64,000 bases of DNA from OPU3-GD-OMZ sp964515235 (lineage in GTDB: Bacteria > Pseudomonadota > Gammaproteobacteria > Methylococcales > Methylomonadaceae): positions 7,605-71,604 of the forward strand of contig CAZEVO010000006.1 of NCBI GenBank assembly GCA_964515235.1. The letters run 5' to 3'. This document shows positions 7,713 through 16,299 of this stretch, in pieces. The position numbers and the translations under genes were made by a program. The notes beneath the pieces were generated by a model. That model worked only from the letters and a program-made list of their open reading frames with translations, was not told the DNA's origin and searched no databases. Each line of letters begins with the position of its first letter. Position 1 is the first letter of the stretch.

Positions 7713-8585
7713 GTGGCAAGTCAAATTACGCATACCTTAGTTGAAGCATTACCTTACATTCAGAAGTTTTCAGGGAAAACGGTTGTCATAAAATTTGGTG
7801 GCAATGCAATGGTGGATAGGGACCTGAAAAATTGTTTTGCCAAGGATATTGTTTTGATGAAATTGGTTGGCATTAACCCCGTTGTCATTCATGGAGGAGG
7901 TCCCCAGATTGGCGGGTTATTAGAAAAATTGGGTAAAACAACACAATTTGTCGATGGGTTGCGGGTAACCGATAGTGAAACAATGGATGTTGTGGAAATG
8001 GTTTTAGGTGGATTAGTTAATAAGGATATTGTAAACCTGATTAACCAGAATGGGGGTCGTGCTGTTGGCTTAACGGGGAAAGACGGAGACTTTATCCGGG
8101 CTAAAAAGATTGAGGTTAAGAAGTCTTCGCCAGAAACGAATGTGCCAGAAATTATTGATTTGGGGCATGTTGGTGATGTTGAAAGTATTGATCCGGCTGT
8201 TGTTAATATGTTGGCTGGGAGTGATTTTATTCCTGTAATTGCCCCGATAGGTGTTGGTTATGATGGGCATTCATACAATATTAATGCTGACTTTGTAGCT
8301 GGAAAGGTGGCTGAAGTTTTGGGTGCGGAAAAGTTAATTCTATTGACAAATACGGCAGGTATTTTGGATGCTGAACAAAATCTTATGACCGGTTTATCAG
8401 TGACGGATATTGATAATTTGATTGAAGTAGGGACTATCCACGGCGGTATGATCCCTAAGGTTAGGTGTGCCACTGATGCGATTAAAGGAGGCGTTTCACG
8501 CGTTCATATAGTTGATGGCCGTGTAGAGCACTCAGTGCTTCTTGAATTATTCACAGATAAGGGTGTAGGCACCTTGCTGCTTTAA
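7713..8585 (+). CDS. argB: Acetylglutamate kinase
   Basis: Phosphorylates N-acetylglutamate, the second step of arginine synthesis. 290 residues from GTG 7713; a TTG at 7701 would add four residues (MGNA) with no ribosome-binding site. I prefer GTG because GGGA lies six bases upstream and the N-terminus then matches relatives (ASQITHTLVEALPYIQKF). Motifs of the amino-acid kinase fold are VIKFGGNAM near the start, HGGGPQI for the acetylglutamate/phosphate loop, GLTGKDG, and the C-terminal GGMIPKVRCATDAI. It is last of the purC-coaBC-dut-argB run; the next gene converges from the other strand with 27 bases between and no clear terminator. Confidence 0.96.
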   Translation: MASQITHTLVEALPYIQKFSGKTVVIKFGGNAMVDRDLKNCFAKDIVLMKLVGINPVVIHGGGPQIGGLLEKLGKTTQFVDGLRVTDSETMDVVEMVLGGLVNKDIVNLINQNGGRAVGLTGKDGDFIRAKKIEVKKSSPETNVPEIIDLGHVGDVESIDPAVVNMLAGSDFIPVIAPIGVGYDGHSYNINADFVAGKVAEVLGAEKLILLTNTAGILDAEQNLMTGLSVTDIDNLIEVGTIHGGMIPKVRCATDAIKGGVSRVHIVDGRVEHSVLLELFTDKGVGTLLL

Positions 8586-8612
8586 AAAATTCAGGCCAAC
8601 TGGCGCATCGTC

Positions 8613-9188
8613 TTAGCTAAATAAAGTAATCATTTGCTCTATAGGCGGTAAAATTAGCATTTTTGCTAATTGTAGCCCGATAATGGCTATTAGTGGTGAT
8701 AAGTCGATGCCTGAAATAGCAGGCATCATTCCGCGACAAATGCGTAGCAAGGGCTCGGTTAAGTTGTTTAACAATGTTGCTGCTGGGTTGCTGTAGCCTT
8801 GCGAGAACCAACTGAGAATGGCGCGGGCAAAAATTGCAAAGACAAAGATATTTAAGAAAGTGGATACAAGTTGTGAGATTGTTAGCAAAAATAATGCGGT
8901 AACTGACAAGGAAACACCTTTGAGCATGAGAATTGTGTAGTCAGAGGTCATTTGTATGATCAGTGCCAAGATAATGCAAGATGTATCGGCCCTACCTACT
9001 GAGGGGATGATTCTACGCATATGTTTTAGCGGTGGGTGGGTAATCTTAACTAGTAGCTGGATGTAGGGATTATAGAAGTCAGCATTAACCCACTGTAATA
9101 AAAACCGCAAAAGGATCGCAAGGATATACAGGGAAATAAAGGTGTCTATAAGAAAAATAACTGGGTTGGTCATGTAAGTAGAGTCCAT
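8613..9188 (-). CDS. YggT family membrane protein
   Basis: A 191-residue protein made of two YggT repeats, each with a pair of membrane helices: first about residues 8-30 and 65-85, second about 95-120 and 160-180. Each repeat carries an arginine-containing block (ILLRFLLQWVNADFYNPYIQLLVKITHPPLKHMRRIIP, abbreviated: LLRFLLQW then P-x-L; the second has FARAILSWFSQGYSNP then LTEPLLRICRGMMP). YggT relatives are linked to osmotic resistance or envelope maintenance, with no firm mechanism. It starts at ATG 9188, sharing one base with the proC stop (TAATG), so it is coupled to proC as in many proteobacteria. The customary yggS gene before proC is absent here. Confidence 0.9.
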   Translation of the reverse strand: MDSTYMTNPVIFLIDTFISLYILAILLRFLLQWVNADFYNPYIQLLVKITHPPLKHMRRIIPSVGRADTSCIILALIIQMTSDYTILMLKGVSLSVTALFLLTISQLVSTFLNIFVFAIFARAILSWFSQGYSNPAATLLNNLTEPLLRICRGMMPAISGIDLSPLIAIIGLQLAKMLILPPIEQMITLFS

Positions 9189-10015
9189 TATTTTTCTCCT
9201 AGTTCAGTGGACATTTCTATGGATCGGTTAAAGGCAGCGTAGACAGCTTGATTAACCAGTGTTTCAAAATTGCCATCCTGAAAAGTTTGTATGGCCTGTT
9301 GTGTGGTACCTCCTTGAGAGGTTACTTTAGTGCGTAGTTCTTGAGGTGATTCGCCAGATTCTAGGGCGGTTTTAGCAGCCCCTAATGCCGTTTGCTGGAT
9401 TAGTAATCGAGCGGTTTGTTCTGGTAGGCCGAGTTCGAGGGCTGATTTTTCCATGGCTTCCATGAGTAGAAAAAAGTAAGCGGGACCACTACCTGAAACT
9501 GCGGTTACTGTATCCATGAGGCTTTCGCTGTCAACCCAGAGGGCAATTCCAACAGCTCGTAAAATATTCTCAGTTAAGTCGCGTTGTTGAGGGTTGACAT
9601 TGTTATTAGCATGTAGGGCTGTCGCGCCGGTTTGCACTAGTGCGGGCGTATTAGGCATACAGCGGACAATAGCCTGATGTTTCCCTAGCCAATGACCTAG
9701 ACTAGCCTGATTGATGCCGGCGGCAATAGAAATAAATAAAGAGGTTTTATCCGTGATGGCGGTGCGAATGTTTTCACAGACACTTTTCATGGTTTGTGGC
9801 TTAACCGCTAAAACAATAATATCTGATTGTTGTGCTAGGTCGACAGAGCTTGAATATGTACAGATGTTAAACGTTGACTTGAGCGATTGAAGTTTATTGT
9901 TGTCAATGTCATAAACATTTATATTTTCACAGGGGTGTTTACTTGCAATGAGCCCGCTAATGAGGCTGGTTGCCATATTTCCTCCGCCGATAAAGCCAAT
10001 TGTTTTTGTCTGCAT
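9188..10015 (-). CDS. proC: Pyrroline-5-carboxylate reductase
   Basis: A 275-residue NAD(P)H-dependent reductase making proline from 1-pyrroline-5-carboxylate. The N-terminal Rossmann loop IGFIGGGNMATSLISGL is at residues about 6-22. The C-terminal helical dimerisation domain includes VTAVSGSGPAYFFLLMEAM and RTKVTSQGGTTQQAI, the proC signature. Length equals the family norm (about 270). It leads a two-gene minus-strand unit with yggT. The glutamate kinase of the same pathway (proB) is also in this window but far away at 21650. Start ATG 10015 places the Rossmann motif correctly. Confidence 0.97.
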   Translation of the reverse strand: MQTKTIGFIGGGNMATSLISGLIASKHPCENINVYDIDNNKLQSLKSTFNICTYSSSVDLAQQSDIIVLAVKPQTMKSVCENIRTAITDKTSLFISIAAGINQASLGHWLGKHQAIVRCMPNTPALVQTGATALHANNNVNPQQRDLTENILRAVGIALWVDSESLMDTVTAVSGSGPAYFFLLMEAMEKSALELGLPEQTARLLIQQTALGAAKTALESGESPQELRTKVTSQGGTTQQAIQTFQDGNFETLVNQAVYAAFNRSIEMSTELGEK

Positions 10016-10091
10016 AAAATGTCACTGAATTAATAAAAATAGATTTTATTTTACCCTATCTTTTCAATGGGGTAATCATGCATCAAAGATA

Positions 10092-10121
10092 TTGTTCAAA
10101 AATGTTTTAAATTTTTATAAT
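10092..10121 (+). promoter_or_regulatory. Putative sigma-70 promoter before the SPL-like gene
   Basis: TTGTTC at 10092-10097 and TATAAT at 10116-10121 are separated by 18 bases. The -10 is perfect and the -35 matches four of six. It would give a leader of about 55 bases before ATG 10184. Sequence match only. Confidence 0.45.
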
Positions 10122-10183
10122 AGAACCCAGTATAGTTAAGGTGCTTTGGTTGTTTAACAGTGGGTTGCTAATGATTAAGAAAT

Positions 10184-11176
10184 ATGATTGAAACCATTTA
10201 TATAGAAGAGGCTGTTAGCGAGCATCCTCGAGTCAAGGATGTTTTAAACCGTTTCCCAAAAGCAAGAATCATTGAATGTACGCGTTATGGCGAGGTGTTT
10301 AATCCGAAAGCACAGAACTTTCGATTACAGAAAGCAAAACCCGCATTGATCTTAGCTGAGAAATATAAGAATTTTGTCTTGGAAGCTCCGTCAGGTTATG
10401 GCATTGGAGCAGAAAGGAATTATTACTTTTCACATATGTTGAATTGTTTATATGACTGTCGCTATTGTTTTTTACAGGGGATGTTTCAGTCGGCTAATTA
10501 TATTTTATTCGTTAATTATGAAGATTTTCAATTGGAAATAAAACAGTTCAGCCAGCAGTTTTCTGAGCATCCGGTGCATTTCTTTTCAGGGTATGACTGT
10601 GATAGTTTGGCAATGGACCCAGTCACAGGCTTTGTTGGCGAGTTTTTACCACTTTTTGAGTCGCTACCTAATGCTTGGCTAGAATTGCGGACAAAAAGCA
10701 CACAAGTCCGGGGGTTGCTGAGTTACGGTCCTGTAGAGCGTTGTGTGGTGGCATTCAGCTTTTCCCCGAAAGAGGTAAGTGAGTTGCTTGAAGCAAAAAC
10801 GCCTTCGGTACAGCGTCGTATTGATGCTATGTGTAAGTTACAGACACAAGGTTGGAAAATTGGTTTGCGCTTTGACCCTATTATTTATCATGTTGATTAT
10901 CAGCGGCAATATCAGCAGTTATTTGAACAAATATTTAAACGAGTTAATATAGACCAATTGCATTCGGTCAGTTTGGGTGCCTTTAGGTTGCCGGATAATT
11001 TTTTTAAAAAGATTCAACGCTTATACCCAGAAGAAAAAATGTTTGCAGGCCCTTTTGAAAGTCAGCATAAAATGGTTTCCTATCGAGTTGAAATAGAGCA
11101 GGAAATGATGGCATTTTGTAGTGAATTGTTGACGCGTTATGTATCGGAAGATAAATTCTTTCCATGTCTGATTTAA
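10184..11176 (+). CDS. Spore-photoproduct-lyase-like radical SAM protein
   Basis: A 330-residue radical SAM protein resembling SPL (SplB), which in Bacillus reverses the spore photoproduct thymine dimer. The cluster motif is C88-LYD-C92-RY-C95, the CxxxCxxC spacing, in HMLNCLYDCRYCFLQ. A cysteine at 139 (SGYDCDSLAMDP) lies 44 residues after the cluster, where Bacillus SPL keeps its hydrogen-donor cysteine C141 (established for that enzyme; the alignment is mine). The C-terminal half has GWKIGLRFDPIIY. The organism is clearly not a spore former, so substrate is unknown; proteobacterial SPL-like proteins are widespread and largely uncharacterised. The end overlaps the next gene, an SDR, by 13 bases, so the two are probably translated together. 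Confidence 0.85.
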   Translation: MIETIYIEEAVSEHPRVKDVLNRFPKARIIECTRYGEVFNPKAQNFRLQKAKPALILAEKYKNFVLEAPSGYGIGAERNYYFSHMLNCLYDCRYCFLQGMFQSANYILFVNYEDFQLEIKQFSQQFSEHPVHFFSGYDCDSLAMDPVTGFVGEFLPLFESLPNAWLELRTKSTQVRGLLSYGPVERCVVAFSFSPKEVSELLEAKTPSVQRRIDAMCKLQTQGWKIGLRFDPIIYHVDYQRQYQQLFEQIFKRVNIDQLHSVSLGAFRLPDNFFKKIQRLYPEEKMFAGPFESQHKMVSYRVEIEQEMMAFCSELLTRYVSEDKFFPCLI

Positions 11177-11874
11177 TGCGGTCAGTGTTAGTCACCGGCG
11201 CTAGTTCTGGGATCGGTCGTTCAGTCGCAAAAGCATTGTTGAAGGAAGGCTATTTTGTTTTTGGAACATCGAGAGATTGTCGTCAATTTAAGACTGAGCA
11301 TAGTCATTTTTTGCCGGTTGAAATGGACTTTTCTAGACTTTCTCTTTTAGCAGAGCAAGCTAAACAACTAGAACTAAGATACCCTGATATTTCCGCTATT
11401 GTCTTTTGTGCAGGTTATGGGCGGTTTGGTTCCATTGAGCAATTCAACCACCAGCAAATTGATGCTTTAATGACGGTTAATTTTACTGGTCAGGCTGTGT
11501 TAGCGCGTACTTTTGTGCCGGCGTTTAAAGGTAAAGATCGAGCTGATTTTATTTTTATTGGATCTGAAGCTGCATTGCAAGGGCGCCGACAAGGTGCAAT
11601 TTATTGTGCTAGTAAATTTGCAGTACGTGGATTTTCACAGGCACTGAGGGAGGAGTGTGCTAAGAGTCAGGTTAAGGTGACATTAATTAATCCGGGGATG
11701 GTGAAAACTGAATTTTTTGACTCTTTGGATTTTGAGCCCGGAGCAGAGGAGAGTAATTATATTTTGCCTGAGGACTTAGCGACGACGGTTAATTATATTT
11801 TAATGACGCGTAAGGGAATCTCGGTTGACGAAATAATTATAAATCCACTAAAAAAAGTTGTTAAATTTAAGTGA
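11164..11874 (+). CDS. Short-chain dehydrogenase/reductase (SDR) family oxidoreductase
   Basis: A 236-residue classical SDR. The nucleotide-binding loop is LVTGASSGIGRSVA (residues about 9-22), the structural motif is F-C-A-G-Y-G in place of NNAG-type, and the active site is S (about 134, in GSEAA) with Y-C-A-S-K (about 147-151). It would oxidise or reduce a hydroxyl/keto group with NAD(P). Substrate is not predictable. ATG 11164 lies in the end of the SPL-like gene (13-base overlap); MRSVLV four codons on is an alternative start. The overlap makes a shared transcript with the SPL-like gene likely, but SDRs are so common that function cannot be read from the pairing. Confidence 0.88.
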   Translation: MSDLMRSVLVTGASSGIGRSVAKALLKEGYFVFGTSRDCRQFKTEHSHFLPVEMDFSRLSLLAEQAKQLELRYPDISAIVFCAGYGRFGSIEQFNHQQIDALMTVNFTGQAVLARTFVPAFKGKDRADFIFIGSEAALQGRRQGAIYCASKFAVRGFSQALREECAKSQVKVTLINPGMVKTEFFDSLDFEPGAEESNYILPEDLATTVNYILMTRKGISVDEIIINPLKKVVKFK

Positions 11875-11978
11875 GTAATTAGGGAGTATTACTTAATTAC
11901 ATCGAATTATTGTTGCATTGATTTAAATGCTTAGGAAGAATTAAACAGTCTTCTGAAGTGGTTTTGAAAGGGAATAAA

Positions 11979-12476
11979 ATGACGAGAGTGCGAATTATAT
12001 TTTTATTGGGGTTTTTGGGGTGCTTTGTTTTATTGTTAGTGGCCGCTTATTTTCAGTTTGTAGAAGAGCTTGAACCTTGCCCATTATGTATTTCTCAGCG
12101 GATTATTATTTTAGTCGTGGGTGTTGTTTTTTTGGTGGCGGCAGTTCATCACCCTAGGCAATTAGGTCTGAGGATTTACTCTGCTTTTATTCTGAGTGTT
12201 GCACTGATTGGGGCGAGTGTTTCAGCTCGACATGTATGGTTGCAGAATTTACCTGCTGATGAGGTGCCTGAATGTAGTCCTGGATTAGGCTATGTGTTTG
12301 AAAACTTTCCATTAGTAGAAACATTAAAATTGATGCTGAATGGGACTGGAGAGTGTGCGGATATAGCATGGGTTTTTTTGGGCCTTACAATCCCGGGTTG
12401 GACTTTAATTGCATTTTTGGTATTGGCTGTAATAGGGCTTTTGCCATCGTTGACAAAAATTGGGGGTAAATCGTGA
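11979..12476 (+). CDS. dsbB: Disulfide bond formation protein DsbB
   Basis: A 165-residue inner-membrane quinone reductase that reoxidises periplasmic DsbA. Four membrane helices are visible (about residues 5-25, 40-58, 64-82, 135-155). The first periplasmic loop has the redox pair in ELEPCPLCISQR, and the second loop has the interchain pair in VPECSPGLG and TGECAD. ATG 11979 follows AAAGGGA by about five bases; a GTG at 11958 would only add seven residues upstream of that site. The stop overlaps the start of the next gene (GTGA), an exported methyltransferase, so the two are coupled. No dsbA is in the window. Confidence 0.95.
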   Translation: MTRVRIIFLLGFLGCFVLLLVAAYFQFVEELEPCPLCISQRIIILVVGVVFLVAAVHHPRQLGLRIYSAFILSVALIGASVSARHVWLQNLPADEVPECSPGLGYVFENFPLVETLKLMLNGTGECADIAWVFLGLTIPGWTLIAFLVLAVIGLLPSLTKIGGKS

Positions 12477-13282
12477 AACGAATACATCGGTGTTTCATTT
12501 TAGGAGTGATTTTAAGTAGTTTTTTGGGGGTACAGCTTGCTTATGGGGTTACTTTGGAAAAGGTAATTGCAGGAGAGCATCGTCAGGATAAAAATAAATT
12601 GCGAGATCAGTATCGTCACCCGTTACAAACATTAAAGTTTTTTGATATTAGGGAGAATATGACGGTAGTTGAGGTTTGGCCAGGCTCTGGTTGGTATAGC
12701 GAGATTCTGGCTCCATTTCTTAAAGAGCAAGGGGTATTGTATTTAGCGCATTTCTCTTCTGATTCAAAGGTACCGTACTTCCAGAAAAGTGCGCAATTAT
12801 TTGAGGAAAAAATAAAGGCTGATCCATCGATCTATGGTAGGGCTCAGGTAACTGTTTTTGAACCACCAGAAGTATTGCATATGGCGCCTAAGGGAACGGT
12901 TGATCGGGTTTTGACGTTTAGAAATATTCACAATTGGATGAAATCAGGGCAACTTCACACCGTATTGGAAGCATTTTTTGAAGTTTTAAAGCCTGGAGGT
13001 ATTTTAGGGGTGGTGGAGCATCGAGAAACACCGGGGCATATTTTAGATCAGCAGGCACTGAACGGTTATGTATCAGAAAATTATTTAAAAGCCATGGCTG
13101 AAAAAACTGGGTTTAAGTTTTTGGCGAGTACGGAGGTCAATGCAAACCCTCAAGATGACCATGACCATCCCGAAGGGGTTTGGACGTTACCACCACGGTT
13201 AAAATTACAAGAGCAAGACCGGGAAAAATTTGTATCAATTGGAGAAAGTGACCGGATGACCCTGATGTTCATTAAGCCCTAG
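12473..13282 (+). CDS. Exported class I methyltransferase-like protein
   Basis: A 269-residue protein from GTG 12473. Residues 1-25 look like a Sec signal peptide (MKRIHR, hydrophobic core, V-Q-L-A-Y-G). The rest is a class I methyltransferase fold: VVEVWPGSGWYSEILAPFL is the SAM loop (about residues 65-83), VDRVLTFRNIHNWM a later strand and GGILGVVEHRE the post-loop. The family resembles predicted methyltransferases of COG4798, many of which have signal peptides. SAM is not expected in the periplasm, so enzyme activity there is puzzling; it may bind another ligand or use its signal as an anchor. The HPEGVWTLPPRL tail with DDHDH is characteristic of the group. It overlaps dsbB by 4 bases and the convergent HNH gene by 11. 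Confidence 0.82.
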   Translation: MKRIHRCFILGVILSSFLGVQLAYGVTLEKVIAGEHRQDKNKLRDQYRHPLQTLKFFDIRENMTVVEVWPGSGWYSEILAPFLKEQGVLYLAHFSSDSKVPYFQKSAQLFEEKIKADPSIYGRAQVTVFEPPEVLHMAPKGTVDRVLTFRNIHNWMKSGQLHTVLEAFFEVLKPGGILGVVEHRETPGHILDQQALNGYVSENYLKAMAEKTGFKFLASTEVNANPQDDHDHPEGVWTLPPRLKLQEQDREKFVSIGESDRMTLMFIKP

Positions 13283-13865
13283 TGCGCTTATGTAAAGGGC
13301 TCCCTTGTGGAAAGTGGGAGCGTAGAAAATTCATTTGGTCTGCTAAAATATGACGGCCTTGTAGAAAGATATATTCGGCATATGTGGGAGTGAAAGGGAT
13401 TGCCAGTAATTGTAGTCCTGAACGTTCAAGGCTATGGTCCGCTTTTATATTATTACAATGTTTGCAGGCGGTCACCACATTGTTCCAGTGGTCTTTGCCT
13501 TTTTGACTTAATGGCGTAATGTGATCTCTTGATAATTCTGTTCGGTGGTAACGGATGCCACAATAAAGGCAAAGGTAGTCGTCACGTTTGAATAACGTTT
13601 TATTGTCAAGTGTAGGGACAAACTTTTGCGCAAGAGTGTTGCCATTTTGGTGTAGACAGTTTGTAGCCAATATTGAGTTTATTTCGATGCTGCTCTGAAC
13701 ACCAGTGTGGCTATTGACTCCGCCATGCATCGTGTAAAGGGGAGAGCCTAAGGTATAAACGACATGATCTAAGGCATAAAGTTTTGCTGCCGTTTGAAAA
13801 TTAATCCATTCGAGTGGAATACCTGCAATATCAGTACGAAGAACTTGCTGTTGAGGTACGAACAT
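13272..13865 (-). CDS. HNH endonuclease family protein
   Basis: A 197-residue protein with an HNH (treble-clef) nuclease domain at about residues 85-150: CLYCG and CKHCN supply the paired zinc-binding cysteines, LSRDHITPLSQKGKDHWNNVV carries the D-H and the N of the fold, with a later H. The first 80 residues lack a recognised domain. Stand-alone HNH proteins of this type are found across gammaproteobacteria without known biological role, and this one is not next to toxin, restriction or phage genes. It is divergent from priA (89 bases) and overlaps the 3' end of the methyltransferase gene by 11 bases tail to tail. Confidence 0.87.
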   Translation of the reverse strand: MFVPQQQVLRTDIAGIPLEWINFQTAAKLYALDHVVYTLGSPLYTMHGGVNSHTGVQSSIEINSILATNCLHQNGNTLAQKFVPTLDNKTLFKRDDYLCLYCGIRYHRTELSRDHITPLSQKGKDHWNNVVTACKHCNNIKADHSLERSGLQLLAIPFTPTYAEYIFLQGRHILADQMNFLRSHFPQGSPLHKRTRA

Positions 13866-13954
13866 ATTGATGCCTTAAGGATTGTTGGTTAAAGGAGCAT
13901 GGTTGTCATTTTTATTAAAATGCGTTGGCGTACAGTATTTATTAAATAATTCAC

Positions 13955-16186
13955 ATGATTAAGTCAAGTCAAAATAGCGAGAATGTCCTTCAAGTTGCTG
14001 TGATGGTGCCGTTATATCGGCTTTTCGATTATAAAGTGCCTGAAGGCTTTGATATGGATTCATTGGTGCCAGGTGTTCGATTACGTGTTCCTTTTGGTAC
14101 TCGTAGTAAAATTGGTGTGTTAGTCGCGTTCGGGCCAAGTAGTCATTTGGCTTTTGATAAGTTAAAAGCAGTGCAAGATGTTTTGGATCCCAAGCCTTTG
14201 TTATCAGTCGATGATTTAGATTTTTTGGAGTGGGTGAGTCGTTACTACCATTATCCTATAGGGGAAGTTGTTAGTTATGCATTGCCAGTACTATTGCGGC
14301 AAGGGAGACAAGTCACATTAAAAACCGCCTCGTTATTTAGGTTAACTGCTTCAGGGCTCGCGGTGGATGCTCTGGCCTTAACGCGATCACCTCGTCAGCA
14401 GGCGTTATTAAAGTTTATGAAGCAGAAAGGCCAGCCACTTGATGAGTCGGCGTTGAGAGCTTGGCATAAAGGAGGTAAAAAAGTCATGACTGCCTTGATG
14501 GTTAAAGGGTATGCTGAATGTTGTGGTTCAGCACCCATGCTAAAGGAAGGATCAGTTATGGGCGTTAGTGATGTTGATGTGTCTTTGACCACAGAGCAGC
14601 AGCGAGCGATTGATCGTATCAATAACAATCTAGATACTTATAATGCCTTTTTGTTAGAGGGCGTTACGGGTAGTGGTAAGACGGAAGTTTATATGCGAGT
14701 TATTGACGCAGTGACCAAGCAAGGAAAGCAAGTCTTGGTGCTTTTGCCTGAAATTAGTTTAACGCCACAAATTGAAAGCCGTTTTAGGCAGCGATTTAAT
14801 GTTGCTATTGCAATATCGCATTCCGGCTTAACAGATTCGCAGCGTTGTCAGTCATGGCTTAATGTGCAACAAGGACATGCTAGTGTGTTATTGGGAACAC
14901 GATCGGCATTATTTAATTCAATGCCGCGATTGGGGTTGATTATTATTGATGAAGAACATGACGTATCCTTTAAACAACAAGAGCGATTACGGTTTTCTGC
15001 TCGAGATATGGCGCTGTTAAAAGCAAAGAAACGAAAAATTCCGATTATCATGGGTTCTGCAACACCATCTTTAGAGAGTTTAAATAACGTAGAGAAAGGA
15101 CAATACCAGAAGCTTGCATTAACACAGCGTATCGGAGTAGCAGCGTTACCAAAAGTAAGGTTGTTAGATATTCGTAATCAGAAGTTAGTTGATGGTTTAT
15201 CTGGTGTATTGATGGATGCGATCAGAAAAACAGTTTGTCGAGGTGAGCAAGTAATCTTGTTTTTAAACAGGCGAGGGTTTTCGCCAACCTTAATGTGCCA
15301 TAGTTGTGGTTGGGTTGCTCAGTGCTCGCACTGTGATGTTAATTTAGTTGTGCACGAGAAACTGGGTTTATTACGGTGTCACCATTGTGATTATCAGCGC
15401 CGAAAAAATCAGCAATGTGAGGTTTGTGGTTGTTTAGAATTAGTGTCGTTAGGTGTTGGAACGGAGCGTGTTGAAAAAACGTTAGTTGAAGAATTTGGCC
15501 AAGATCAAGTTGTTCGTATAGACCGAGACAATGTTCGTCACCGAAGTGATTTAGAGACCGCTTTAGCAGGGATTTATTCTGGCCAGTCTAAGGTTATATT
15601 AGGAACCCAAATGCTCTCAAAAGGGCACCATTTTGAGAATGTAACATTGGTGGGTATTATTGATATTGACAGTGGTCTATTCAGTATTGATTATCATGCG
15701 CCAGAAAGATTGGCGCAGTTGATTGTTCAGGTTTCTGGTCGAGCCGGGCGGTCTCAGAAAAAAGGATTGGTACTTCTACAGACACGGCAACCGGACCATG
15801 TATTATTAAAAACCTTGATTGAACAAGATTTTTCTGCATTTGCGAAAGAAAGTCTGTTAGAAAGGAAAGCGGCAGGGTTGCCGCCGTTTAGTTTTCACGC
15901 ATTGTTTAGAGTCAATGCGGTTTCAGAGTCGTTGGCGATGGCGTTTTTACAGCAAGTACGGTTATTCTTGACTCCTCACGTTGTCCAGAATGTTCATATA
16001 TTTGGACCTGTTCCAGCGCCCATGGTTAGGCGGGCAGAACGATTTCATTATCAGTTGTTATTGCAAGCCAGCCAGAGAAAGCACTTACATCAAATACTGG
16101 ACTTTTTGGTTAAGGAGATTGGTGCTTTTGAAATGGTTAGAAAAGTAAGATGGTCTATTGACGTAGATCCGGTGGATTTATACTAA
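13955..16186 (+). CDS. priA: Primosomal protein N' (replication restart helicase)
   Basis: A 743-residue 3'-to-5' helicase that reloads the replisome at stalled forks. Order of parts: 3'-DNA-binding domain (about 1-105) opening VAVMVPLYRLFDYKVPEG; Walker A in EGVTGSGKTEVYM (about 234); Walker B IIDEEHDVSFK (about 328); motif GSATPSLES; then the zinc module with eight cysteines (CHSCGWVAQCSHCD, CHHCDY, CEVCGC, about residues 448-490) inserted in helicase lobe 2; motif VSGRAGR; and C-terminal domain. E. coli PriA is 732 residues. It is alone on its transcript, as far as seen, divergent from the HNH gene and 113 bases before argS. Confidence 0.97.
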   Translation: MIKSSQNSENVLQVAVMVPLYRLFDYKVPEGFDMDSLVPGVRLRVPFGTRSKIGVLVAFGPSSHLAFDKLKAVQDVLDPKPLLSVDDLDFLEWVSRYYHYPIGEVVSYALPVLLRQGRQVTLKTASLFRLTASGLAVDALALTRSPRQQALLKFMKQKGQPLDESALRAWHKGGKKVMTALMVKGYAECCGSAPMLKEGSVMGVSDVDVSLTTEQQRAIDRINNNLDTYNAFLLEGVTGSGKTEVYMRVIDAVTKQGKQVLVLLPEISLTPQIESRFRQRFNVAIAISHSGLTDSQRCQSWLNVQQGHASVLLGTRSALFNSMPRLGLIIIDEEHDVSFKQQERLRFSARDMALLKAKKRKIPIIMGSATPSLESLNNVEKGQYQKLALTQRIGVAALPKVRLLDIRNQKLVDGLSGVLMDAIRKTVCRGEQVILFLNRRGFSPTLMCHSCGWVAQCSHCDVNLVVHEKLGLLRCHHCDYQRRKNQQCEVCGCLELVSLGVGTERVEKTLVEEFGQDQVVRIDRDNVRHRSDLETALAGIYSGQSKVILGTQMLSKGHHFENVTLVGIIDIDSGLFSIDYHAPERLAQLIVQVSGRAGRSQKKGLVLLQTRQPDHVLLKTLIEQDFSAFAKESLLERKAAGLPPFSFHALFRVNAVSESLAMAFLQQVRLFLTPHVVQNVHIFGPVPAPMVRRAERFHYQLLLQASQRKHLHQILDFLVKEIGAFEMVRKVRWSIDVDPVDLY

Positions 16187-16299
16187 TTATGAGGATTGGA
16201 ATTTAAATTATTTACAAGTGATAGATCTGTGTCGCTAGATAATCTGAGGTAGTTATTGGATAATAGCGCTTTATTTTTGAACTGATTGAAGTCGTTAAT

